Of a stretch of DNA of 64,000 nt, positions 33,985 to 44,644 are shown piece by piece. Below the pieces are notes generated by a model, which saw only the letters and a program-made list of their open reading frames with translations, had not been told where the DNA came from and did not search any database. Position numbers and translations under genes: made by a program. The first letter of the stretch is position 1. Each line of letters starts with the position of its first letter. The stretch comes from Antitrichia curtipendula (lineage: Eukaryota > Streptophyta > Bryopsida > Hypnales > Leucodontaceae): contig OX579634.1 of the NCBI GenBank assembly GCA_951230915.1, positions 15,030,725-15,094,724 on the forward strand, written 5' to 3'.

Positions 33985-35261
33985 TAAGTACATTTGAAGG
34001 TAGATGGAAACCCAACACTACCAACTCAATTTTGACAACTACTTGGCCCTCCCATTTGCGTCAACCAGTGAATCATTATCACAATCTTAGCAAACATTTA
34101 GTATTATGACAATGCACTTGGGAAGGGGACACGTCAAGGCATAGTTTAGCATGGGTCTACCTATGCTTTACCAATTTCATTCCAACAAACTTCTTAAAAT
34201 CACAAGAAAATTCAGTTCTTGTTGGAATGTCTTGATTCTACTTGCAAATGGCTTCTTTCAAACTTCTGAAAAATATGGGCCCAATGATTTTTTGTAATGA
34301 GTTATGATTTTTTGGTATTTTTATTAGAACCTTGTGATTAGCACTTTAGGTTAATAATGAAATTTTAAAGAAAATGAATAGAATCTGTTGCTATTTAATG
34401 AATAACAGTGATTGTATCACCATTAATTTTTTGGATGAATGCATTACGATCAATTTGAATGATTGTACATAATTAGATGAATGAATGACATTTCATTCAC
34501 ATTATGTATATTCCATCCATATTATAGATGCAAATGTTTAATTACTCCATGAAGGATTGCATTTACACTCATAATGATATTTAGTTTAACCACACTAATT
34601 GATTTGGAAATATAAATAAGTTTTTGCTTTTGATGAAGATTGTTACCAAAGGTACAAATATTTATACTACCCTTAGTGTTGTTTACACTTAATAGCATTA
34701 TAAGTTAGCATATTGTAGTTAATTGTTATCTTAAAAAGTTGAAAAAAAACAATCATTAGTCACCATATGATTATAGTTTTGGTAACCAACTTCTATGGTT
34801 TGACACACATGACATTCAACCCATCATACAAAGTTTGCTGCTACTATAGGGGCTATCTTTCCCTTGCCAAGGATAAATGTAAAAACTTTGCATGTCGTAT
34901 TCTTCACCTTGCCTAGCTATAATAGAAATACCTATAGGATATGGGAAATTCATTGAAAAATTGAGCTCAATGTGTACAAATAGAAGGATGAGGAAGATTG
35001 GAAAAAAATTAAATTTTTTCAAGAATGAATATTTTATCCAATATAAATATGCACTCATTCCAGTGTCACTTAATCACTTATTACAGTTAGCCTTGGCACT
35101 TCTCCCTAAACAAAGAGGGAAGAGAGATGAATAGATGAGAAGATACTAACAAAGAATCTTTTCAATGAACAATACATCCAACTATTGTTGACAATAGATC
35201 ACCCTATAAAGATATCATAGGGGGGGGGTCCAAAATAGGTACTTTTGCCTCAATTTGAAGC
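33985..35261. other. AT-rich spacer, no feature resolved
   Basis: No gene, no paired repeat ends and no RNA motif were found by eye. A poly-G run lies at about 35221-35228. Confidence 0.4.
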
Positions 35262-36246
35262 TTTTGATTCCAAATTTTATAGTAATTGATGAAACTGAGT
35301 ACAAAGTTGAAACATTTTCATTCAAACAACCATACCATAAGCATCAATGAACAAAGTCCCAAATTAGATATATAGAAGTTGTAGTGTGCAATATACTATA
35401 CATTATCATGGAAGTTTGAAGAAAAAATCAGTTGTGATTTGAAAGAAAACCAATTTCAAAGTAAGCCATGTCTAAAACTCAATTTTGCTCATTTGGAATT
35501 ATTTTATCCTTTGTCATTTTTTTCTTAAAACTCCAAAAGAACATTTTTTGCCTTGGCATGTTGGTATACATCATTTCAGATTGTTGTACACAAAAATTGA
35601 AGGAAACTTCCATTTTCAATATTGTCAAAAACTGAAAAGTGGCAAAAATTAAACTAGTTTTTCTTAAAGTGGCAATTTTGAATTTTTTGACGATATTGAC
35701 AATGATTATTTATTTATTTTAAATTTGTCAGATCAATTATATGCATCATGAGCTCTAGTGTTTGGGAAAAAAAATTGAACCTAAAAACACATTATATTGC
35801 TCTGAAATATAAATTGAATGCATTGCCCAATTCAACAAATATTTCAAATGCAAGGGCATTAAGATGTAACAATGGTCTATATTGCAACAGATACTCTCTC
35901 TATAATGGCTAGTGCTATCCCATGCTTTCAATTCCAAAAAAAATTAAAGTGTTGTAAGAACCAACATCATTTGCATGTTTGTCAAACTGTTGATATTTCA
36001 AATTCTATAAATGTTAATTTCTTCCAATTTTTGTGTACAACAATCTGAAATGATGTATACCAACGTGCCATGGCAAAAAAAAGTTTTTTTGGAGTCTTAA
36101 GAAAAAATTGGCAAAGGATAAAGTATTTACAAATGAACAAAACTGAGTTTTAGACATGGCTAACTTTGAAATTGATTTTCTTTTAAATCACAACTAATTT
36201 TTTCTTCAAACTTCCATAGTAATGTGTAGCATGTTGCACACTACAG

Positions 36247-36315
<69 letters not shown>

Positions 36316-36410
36316 TTTAAAACTTTGTCCATTGATGCTTACGGTATGGTTGTTTGAATGAAAACGTTTCAACTTTGTACTGAGTTTCGTTAGTCATTGT
36401 ATTTCCAAGT
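35262..36410. repeat. Large inverted repeat with about 350-bp arms
   Basis: The left arm, about 35262-35610, pairs with the right arm, about 36013-36410. The arms share, inverted, an AACCATACCATAAGCATCA-like block, a TTGTGTACAACAATCTGAA-like block and many others. The spacer is about 400 bp. It is a second type of foldback structure, distinct from the CATAACATTC family. The right arm carries a large TA microsatellite absent from the left arm. Confidence 0.8.
36252..36314. repeat. (AT)n microsatellite, about 63 bp
   Basis: An uninterrupted alternating AT run. The corresponding place in the left arm of the inverted repeat has only ATATATA (35368-35374). Confidence 0.95.
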
Positions 36411-36604
36411 TTCCAAATTTTCATCATGAGTGGCAATTAAAAAAACAACTGTACTCAGTTTTGTTAGCCATTGTATTTCCAAATTTTTATTACGAGTGGC
36501 AACTAGAAAACTTTGGTACTTAGTTTTGTCAATCACTGTATTTTCAAATTTTCATGACGAGTGACAACTAAAAAAAAATTGTACTCAGTTTCGTCAATCA
36601 TTGT
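36378..36604. repeat. Minisatellite, left part (65-74 bp units)
   Basis: Units starting near 36378, 36452, 36517 and 36582 read TACTCAGTTTCGTCAATCA, TTGTATTTCCAAATTTTC, ATGACGAGTGGCAACTAAA and so on. The fourth unit is cut after its TTGT by foldback copy 2 and resumes at 37749. Confidence 0.9.
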
Positions 36605-37748
36605 CATAACATTCAATAGCCTTCAGAGAGGCTGCCTTTGCCTCTCTGAAGTCTTCATCCACAAAATGCATCCACATATTATTAATGTAAGCTTCAGGAC
36701 GGAGACAATGGCAGTACATTTATGGTGCAATCTATTTATTTGGCTAATTCTAGAACAAAATATACAAACAAGTAATTATAAAGATAGATGGTCTGTCAAA
36801 AAACAAAGAATTCATTGAGTATTATACCAATGAAACCTAGCCATTTGCCATCATTAACTTAATTTGATTTTTCTGTCGACAAGAGAAGCTCTTTATGTAC
36901 ACTTGGGGTGGTAGGAGATAGAACAACCCATGTGGGATATGTAATTTAGAGTTTGTAATTTCTCAACCGCTCATAATTAAGTCTAAAGTAGGAGTTGTGT
37001 TAAAATTATAATTTCAGACCTCATTTAGGCATAGTAGAATACCTTTTTTTTAAAACATTTGAGCTAAAAAAAGTTGTAGAATCAAGCTAAGTTTCATCTC
37101 CGAAAATCCGTTTTAGATTTAGATCTTCCAATCAAAAGTTATGGACAAATTTCAGAGAGGATGTATGAAAATGTCAAAAAAAAATCCTTTCAAACCCCTC
37201 TATGAAATTTGTCTATAACTTTTGAGTGGAAGATTAAAATCTCAAACGGATTTTTGGAGATGAAATTTAACTTGATTCTCCAACTTATTTTAGTTCAAAG
37301 TATTTTGGAAAAAATTATTTTACTATGCCTAAATGAGGTCTGAAATTATAGTTTTAACACAATTCCTACTTTAGACTTAACTATGAGCGGTTGAGAAATT
37401 ACAAACTCTAAATTACATATCCCACATGGATTGTTCTACCTCCTACCACCCCATATGTTCATAAATAATTGTCTTCTAATTCCAAATCACAAAACATGAA
37501 TGGCTTACAAAGCAACGTGACGGAATTCAAACAGTGAAATTTTTGACCTGATTGAATTGATTGTAATATGTTTAAAGCTATTTTTTGTGTTCAATTTCCC
37601 AGTAACCCGATTCTGCAGTCATGACCTTGGCTTTGAGCAGAAGTCTGACATTATTGACGCGTGGCTTATTAGCTGATGTTGGGTGTGGAATATTCCACGT
37701 CATTCCGTCAGGGAAGGCAGCTGCTCTCACAGCTCTTGAAATGTTACG
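36605..37748 (-). mobile_element. Foldback TIR element, copy 2
   Basis: It begins CATAACATTCAATAGCC and ends with the inverse of CGTAACATTTCAAGAGC. The internal hairpin spans about 36892-37465. Coding-like pieces on the minus strand lie at both ends: 37580-37740 (ANKPRVNNVRLLLKAKVM) and 36605-36710 (VDEDFREAKAASLKAIECY). It splits a minisatellite unit, so the empty site is known: GT occurs once in an intact unit and on both sides of the element (36603-36604, 37749-37750). Much of it looks more than 90 percent identical to copy 3, implying fairly recent activity. No transposase motif is recognised. Confidence 0.82.
36892..37465. repeat. Long hairpin in foldback copy 2
   Basis: Arms of about 270-280 bp pair from TTTATGTACACTTGG at the left to its approximate inverse at 37451-37465, meeting near 37180. 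It is homologous to the hairpins at 32341-32914 and 39905-40477. Confidence 0.85.
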
Positions 37749-37868
37749 GTATTTCCAAATATTCATGACGAGTGGCAACTGAAAAAAGAACTTTTGTACT
37801 CAGTTTCGTCAGTCACTGTATTTCCAAGTTTCCAAATTTGCGTCGTGAGTGGGAACTAAAAAAATTCT
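37749..37868. repeat. Minisatellite, right part
   Basis: It continues the interrupted fourth unit (GTATTTCCAAATATTCATGA) and adds one more unit from 37797. Together with 36378-36604 it forms one array split by foldback copy 2. Confidence 0.88.
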
Positions 37869-38030
37869 CCATGTTTTCCACAGGGGTAAAACTGCAGACT
37901 TTTGATGACGCTTTTGACATCCTGGCATGCATTTTACATGGTGTGGAATTTGAGAGGGCATGTTGGTGGAACTTTGAAGGCAGACAAGACCTGACATCAA
38001 CACAAATGATGAGCAAGCATCATCAGACTG
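37869..38030 (+). other. Exon-like stretch of unknown origin
   Basis: A TTTTCCACAG acceptor-like sequence is followed by an open frame (LQTFDDAFDILACILHG and onward) of roughly 50 codons that runs into the 38.03-kb hairpin. It could be a relic exon. No family is recognised and it has no partner exon nearby. Confidence 0.2.
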
Positions 38031-38162
38031 AGAGCATCCCCACTCCAACACGGGGAAGCAACACTTCAAATGGTCTGAACCATCGATCTTAGAAGATTTT
38101 CTAAGATCAATGGTTCAGACCATTTGAAGTGTTGCTTCCCCGTGTTGGAGTGGGGATGCTCT
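38031..38162. mobile_element. Near-perfect 132-bp hairpin (young MITE or small-RNA precursor)
   Basis: Arms 38031-38094 and 38099-38162 are inverse copies with one mismatch across 64 positions and a 4-bp loop (GATT). The ends read AGAGCATCCCC and GGGGATGCTCT. GAGCATC-type termini recur in plant MITEs, so a recently formed element is likely. TGA and TAA flank GAGCATC and GATGCTC, a possible imperfect 3-bp duplication. The same shape would also serve as a miRNA or siRNA precursor if transcribed. Confidence 0.85.
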
Positions 38163-39617
38163 AAGGTCAACAAAGTTGGTCACTGGGCAACGGCAAAGGA
38201 AGCAAGAGTCCACCAAACAGCAGGAGTCACTTCACTGGATGCATCCCCCAATTCACAACATTCAGCTCGTCAGTGAGTCCTGGGGATATTTTCTTTTGAG
38301 TTTTAGATGGAAGTTGCCTTCAATTCCCATATTCAACTACTTTGACTACTTTGGTTACTTTCTCCACTGCAGTATTTTTTTAACTATAAGTAGAAATTTC
38401 ATAGATTTTTCCATCCTTTTTTTTCCCAATGTTTTTCAATTGCAACCATGTGTTTTTTCCCCCAATTCCACGGGGAAACTTGGAATTGTCGTTGTCGGTT
38501 TTTCACAAACATTATTTTACACTATATGTATGGTAGGATGCTAAATCCATCACACGAAGTGGGACTAGGAGGGTGAAAACGCAAGTTCTTGGGGATAAAA
38601 GTAAAATCATGCCTCCCTATTTTGTGCCGTGTGTAAGGTATGTTTTAGATCTCTCCTACACTAAATAGTGAAATTAGGTTGCCTTTACAATCAGGTGGCC
38701 TTACTTCAATAAAATTACTTTGAAAGCCATCAAAGCCAACAAATATTTCTACAGATATTGACATTTGTACACATGGAGGTTCACAAGTCCCGATTACAAA
38801 CAATACCTAATTCAAAGTAGTAATTATTTATAAAAAAAAACAATAAATTTTTATATAGTGTAGAACGTCGAGTTATTAGTGTATAGGCAACCTAATTTCA
38901 CTATTTAGTGTATTTAATTTGGGGTCTCTGATTGCAAATATGAATTCAAAATTTGGAGAAAAATAAAATTGTGTGAATAAATAAATAAAATTCCTACATT
39001 TTCCCCAGGGTAAAATTCTTGCCTCTTCTCCCACTCCGTGGGACAGATTTATGACCAAGGTGAATTGATCCCCTCATTGCCCCATTGGGACAAACACTAA
39101 AATTTTTTATTTGCAACATATAAATTTTTTCTGAAATTCTAAATGAATTCATATTTGCAATCAAAGGCCCCAAATTAGGTAGGAGAGGTGAAGAATGATC
39201 ATTAAACGAGGCACAAAATACGGGGAGTTTTTTTTAAATTATCCTTGGGTGGGACAATGAGGGGCCCTGGCCCGGGTTTATCGTCCTGCTCAAGTAAGTT
39301 ATGTGTGAACCACGTGTTCTGGGCTCAGTCCACCAGAATGATCCAAGTCAATGGTTCTGAATCTGTACCACGGCACTACGTATTATTTGGTAGCTCGTAA
39401 AAGTAAAAGTAACGAAAATAAGTTAGAAACTGTAAATCATTTGGGGAGAATGCCTCCAATGCCAATTGAGTGGAGAAAAGGGAGCGGGGGACAATGTACA
39501 GTACAGTACATGATTAGTCATGCTTTTGTTTTTCATTTTATTTTTGGAATTATTTATCTATAATTTAATAAAAAACTTAAAAATCGATAACTTTCACAAC
39601 GTATGTCCAAACGTCAC
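38163..39617. other. Spacer with degenerate inverted-repeat family
   Basis: Two stretches (about 38590-38690 and 39060-39250) resemble each other in inverse orientation (a TATTTTGTGCC block, a CTCTCCTAC block). Both resemble the small element at 61146-61362. This looks like a decayed larger member of that family. No gene is supported. Confidence 0.4.
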
Positions 39618-40776
39618 CATAACATTCAATAGCCTTCAGAGAGGCTGCCTTTGCCTCTCTGAAGTCTTCATCCACGAAATGCATCCACATGTTATTAATA
39701 TATGCTTCAGAACCGAGACAATGGTAGTACATTTATGGTGCGATCTATTTATTTGGCTAATTTTAGGACAAAATATACAAAAAAATAATTTTAAAGATAG
39801 ATGGTCCGTCAAAACCCAAAGACTTCATTGAGTATTATACCAATGAAATCAAACCATTTGCCATTAATAATTTATTTTAATTTTTTTGTAGTAAAGAGAA
39901 GCAATTTATGTACACTTGGGGTGGTAGGAGATAGAACAACCCATGTGGGATATGTAATTTAGAGTTTGTAATTTCTCAACCGCTCATAGTTAAGTCTAAA
40001 ATAGGAGTTGTGTTAAAATTATAATTTCAGACCTCATTTAGGCATAGTAGAATACCTTTTTTCAAAAAAAATTGAACTAAAAATAGTTGGAAATCAAGCT
40101 AAGTTTCATCTCCAAAAATCCGTTTTAGATTTAGATCTTCCACTCAAAAGTTATGGACAAATTTCAGAGAGGATGTATGAAAATGTCAAAAAAAAATCCT
40201 TTTAAACCCCTCTATGAAATTTGTCTATAACTTTTGAGTGGAAGATTAAAATCTCAAACGGATTTTTGGAGATGAAATTTAACTTGATTCTTCAACTTAT
40301 TTTAGTTCAAAGTATTTTGAAAAAAGGTATTCCACTATGCCTAAATGAGGTCTGAAATTATAGTTTTAACACAATTCCTACTTTAGACTTAACTATGAGC
40401 GGTTGAGAAATTACAAACTTTAAATTACATATCCCACATGGGTTGTTCTACCTCCTACCACCCCATATGTACATAAAGAATTGTCTTCTAATTCCAAATC
40501 ACAAAACATGAATGGCTTTCAATGCAATCTGAGGGAATTCAAATATTGGAATTACTGACCACAATTAATTGATTGGTTCAAAGCTATTTTTTTCTATACT
40601 GCCTGAATTGGGGGTGTTCAATTTCCCAGTAACCCGATTCTGCAGTCATGACCTTGGCCCTGAGCAGAAGTCTGACATTATTGACGCGTGGCTTATTAGC
40701 TAATGTTGGGTGTGGAATATACCACATCATTCCGTCAGAGGGAAGGCAGCTGCTCCCACAGCTCTTGAATGTTATG
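39618..40776 (-). mobile_element. Foldback TIR element, copy 3
   Basis: The ends CATAACATTCAATAGCC and the inverse of CATAACATTCAAGAGCT are exact to 14 bp. AC lies on both sides (39616-39617, 40777-40778). The internal hairpin is 39905-40477. The same minus-strand coding-like pieces as copy 2 occur at 40590-40765 (ANKPRVNNVRLLLRAKVM) and 39625-39720. It shares order and near-identical sequence with copy 2 throughout. Confidence 0.82.
39905..40477. repeat. Long hairpin in foldback copy 3
   Basis: Inverted arms of about 270-280 bp run from TTTATGTACACTTGG to its approximate inverse ending at 40477. It is nearly identical to the hairpin in copy 2. Confidence 0.85.
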
Positions 40777-40865
40777 ACAAAATAAAGTTCGGACAATCTT
40801 CCTCAGTGAGGGCTTTCTAACAATACCATGAACGCAAACAAGGGACATATGGTTTGAGAGATCTC

Positions 40866-41160
40866 ACTGTAACAAACAAACAAAATGAACAACCTAATTT
40901 AATGTATAGGACTAGTGCGCCTTTTGCCATTGCCATAGTATAATGAAAATAAAAATAAAAAGTATTTAAGAAAATTATTTCATAAAAACTTCAAAATTCA
41001 ATATTTTTTCTACCATGAGTCGGAACGCCATGAAATAAAGTCCATGTACCCCTCCTTGCAAAGAGTTTTCCAAAGGTACTAAGGACATGCCCAAGAGATG
41101 CACAATTCCAGAGATCTCACCATAGCAAACAAAACAAACAATGTAAGTCAATGTATGCAT
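40866..41160. repeat. Dispersed copy of the 252-bp repeat found in tandem at 58.8-59.3 kb
   Basis: Shared blocks in the same order include CCATTGCCATA, CATAAAAACTTCA, CCTCCTTGCAAAGAG and AACAAACAAAACAAA-like sequence. Non-coding. Confidence 0.65.
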
Positions 41161-43787
41161 TCAACTCACTTGAATTGATCACATGCAAAGTCAAAGGCAT
41201 AATAGGGTAACATTCTTTGATTATTTATAACCAAAAGGGTGCACGATCTCATTGTAGACACTAATTCACTCCCCAATATTCACCATACCAAAATTAATTT
41301 TTATTTAAAAGTTTGACAATCACACTAGCATGTGCAATTGAATTCAATTAAAACTTGTAGATTACTGGAAGTAACTTTGTATTTTGAGATCAAAATTTTG
41401 TACAAACAAAATCTAACTTCTTTTTAAAGGGTGCTAATTAAAGAAATTAAAAATAAAATTGTTGTAAGAAGATTCTAACTTAGAGTTCAACCAAGTTGTG
41501 TAATTAGAGATTAATTGTACATGTTTGCAAAACAATGTAACTTTGGTAAATTAGCATCACACTCACTAAGGTACGGTCACCCAAATCAAAACATCTTCCC
41601 AAAAGCGTGCAATAGAAAAACTAAAGATAAAGTAGATGCTTGTCACATGCTTTTTAAAGTGTGAATATAGAAAGTGGGGCACGGTTTTAGAGAGTCTACC
41701 AATTCAACTTTGTCCTCTTTTAACTTTTGTACAGTATAAATAAATCAAATATCATTCTTGGATTTCACCCAACTTTGTTGCAATTTGCCTTTCTGTGATT
41801 AAATAATGAGAGCTTCCCGACACTCAATAATGCTTGTGAGGGAATTTTGCTTGATTTCATGGTAACTGTTCTCCTGGTATCAATTAATTTAGCTTGCAAA
41901 ATTTTGACCTGGTCTACCTCTCCAGCAACAAACCTTCGTGCACCTCTAATAAGTTTACACCTGGATCAGATAAACCCAATTGCAAATGATGAAAGCAGTC
42001 GGTGTGTTTATCAATTGAGATAAAAGATAACAATATCATAGTAACCCCTAAACGACGGGTCCATGACCCTTGATTTGTATTTTTTTTTTCCATTTATTTT
42101 GGGTAGTGGAGAAAGCGATCTTCGCTAGAAGGATGGACCTATTTACATTTTTGAAATGGATGAAATTTGTTATATATGGATGAAAATCATCTATTCATCC
42201 CAAAGAGTGCACATCCATCCAAATAGAACAATACCACCCCAAGATTTGGTCAAAATTTATTGATTTCATCCATTGAAAAGGAAGAATATCTCGCCAACTA
42301 TTCCCTGTAAAGAAATTTACATTACTTTTTAGCAAAAATTAAGTGCAACTACACAATTTTTTGCAGAGCAAAAAAAATGATTTTTGTCACTTCAAACGCT
42401 AATATCTTGCAATCTACACAATGAAAATTTCAGAATCTTTTTCCACATCTTCTCAAACTGGCGTATTACAAGATCCTACGGTTATATGTGTCCAAAAATG
42501 TTTTTTTTTCTAAAATCTGGTGCTTGTACTAGAAATGGCAGTTTGGGAGCATTTCTAATGAAAACATAGTCACAATCCTTAGATCAAGGGTTAAGGGACA
42601 AATGAAAGTTTGGACATATACTTCAAAAAATTGCCATAACTAATTGAGAAACTAGATTTATTTCAACAAATTTTGGATGTGTTGAGGTATAAGTAATACA
42701 ATTGTGTAAATTATTTAAAAAAATTTAATTTTAATTCTGATATTTTAGATTTAACTCAAATTAATTGATGAAAATAACCTTTTAACACAAGTACAAGTTT
42801 TTTCAAGATTCTTTAGTAAGTAGAATAAGAATATGTTTTGGAATTTTGTGGTAAAAAGTTCATAAATTTTAATATTTTATAGAATGAAATATTATCAATT
42901 GAAATATGAACCCAAAGATTTATACTATTAATAATATGCTCAAAAAATATCCAGATTTTTTTGGAAAATTTGATAATTAAAAAAATATTTATACGTGATT
43001 TTTTTTTTAAATTCAGAGAATTTTAAGGTAAATTATAGAAAACCTAATTATTTGAGATCATATTTCAATCAATAGTAATTCATTCAATAAACTTTTAGAA
43101 TTAATAAAAAATTTATCGTGTAATTTTGGAAGGAATTCTCATTTCCCTTACTAAAGAATCTTTAAAAAATTTATTTTATTTTTACATTAGGATCTCATAG
43201 AATATATTTTTATTTACATGGAAAGTTTTAAGTTAGTCCATTTTGATTATTGATGGAAAAATTATGAAGAGTCTTATTTTGCAGACAATTAAACCATCTT
43301 TTTGAAATAATAATGCATTGTATTCATTTTTAAACTCAATTTTCATAATTTTCCAAAAAAGAAAGGATCCTCCATATGTTGGATTGGTTGCTAGAACAAT
43401 CTCACCATTCAAATGACGTACTTCAATTACACACTACAAATATGTGAAGCATGTGCTTTGGGCCAAATGACATGCTCTAATTCTACTCCGTATATGTAAA
43501 TTGGCGTGAATTAAAAATCTAGCCATTTTGGTCCCTTGTCAAGTTCCAAAGTCTTATTTAAATACTTTTTGGATTAGGTCATTGTACCTCATGTGTGTGC
43601 TTTGTCTTTTGATTGTTTTAACTTTAATAAACCCCATTTTTAGAACAAATAAGAGTTAATTAGTGGATGATGAAAAATATTTCTTTTTCCATAACGTGTG
43701 GTTGCTTTAGCAAAATGATGACATCCTTTGAATCCTTGATTGATTATGGTGGACCAAGATTCTACCATCCAACATTGAAATTTTGTA
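41161..43787. other. AT-rich spacer with TAACCCC-family fragments
   Basis: 42356-42570 is an uninterrupted relative of the sequence that flanks foldback copy 1. A TAACCCCTAAACGACGG end-like sequence occurs near 42043. No gene is supported. Confidence 0.45.
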
Positions 43788-43928
43788 CGATAATGCAAAA
43801 ACAAAGGGATATTATGAGAAACAATATGTCAAGCCACATATAGGGGTGGTTAGGTGGAGGATTTTGTATTGCATGGGAGTGGCTTGGCATGATATTTCTC
43901 ATACCAAGGCTTTGTTTTCACATTATCC
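43788..43928. repeat. 141-bp imperfect hairpin, miRNA-precursor-like
   Basis: The left arm GATAATGCAAAAACAAAG, TATGAGAAACAATATGTCAA, GCCAC pairs with the inverse right arm GATAATGTGAAAACAAAG, TATGAGAAATATCATGCCAA, GCCAC around a GT-rich loop near 43845-43875. Mismatches and bulges are scattered as in plant miRNA foldbacks or old MITEs. Expression is unknown. Confidence 0.6.
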
Positions 43929-44401
43929 TATGTGAAGGTTAGATTCGGCATAAATTAAGTAATTTTTGTAAAAACTGCCACATGTCATCTTGTTAATGGT
44001 GTGAGTTGACATGGAGTCTACATAATCCAAACCTTAAGCAAGGTTGTTTGTTTAGTTTCTTTGTTATGGTGAGATTTTCGTTTGGACCTACAGTGTAAAA
44101 GTTACTGATTGATTTCAAAATTATTATGAATTCAAAAATTACTTTTCTTTTTCTTTTGATTGTGACAATGGGCACTAGTCTCATTACATGCAAATTCAAT
44201 TTCTATACTTTAGTGCCCAATCCGACCTTGAGATACAATACAATACCTAGTTCCATTTTGGTCTTAAAAAAAGGAACAATATCTCTCATGTTATAAAAAT
44301 GTGGGCCCCGCCTCAAAAGGAAAAGCTCAATATCCAACCCATGTCAAATAGGTCAAGATAAGGTAACTACACCTAATAGCGCACGCTACCCAAAATTGCA
44401 C

Positions 44402-44644
44402 ACTACATATTCTTGTCTGGAATGTACCTTCATTGTTCATGAGAGTCTATGATCACTTCTAGAAACAACTACTTTCAACACTTTGAAAATTCGTAGGTTA
44501 CTCATACAATGTACGGAAAATGCATTCTAAGAGAATCTAGAATCCCCTTTTCACTACTAAGAAGACCCCACAAAAACTTTTCCAATATATAATAATGGGA
44601 ACCATGCTGAATTGCATATTTGTGCAATTTTAGGTGTAGTTACC
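44402..44644. repeat. Dispersed repeat, copy upstream of the receptor kinase gene
   Basis: It matches 51079-51309 in the same orientation, with shared blocks CTACATATTCTTG, AATTTAGAATCCCCTTTTCA (one base different), AAGACCCCACAAAAA and ACCATGCTGAATTGC. The two copies bracket the receptor kinase gene 6.7 kb apart. Confidence 0.82.

Noticed and set aside
37772..38092. 106-codon ORF as a gene
   Set aside because: It starts in the minisatellite and ends inside the perfect hairpin; only an exon-like middle part was kept, weakly.
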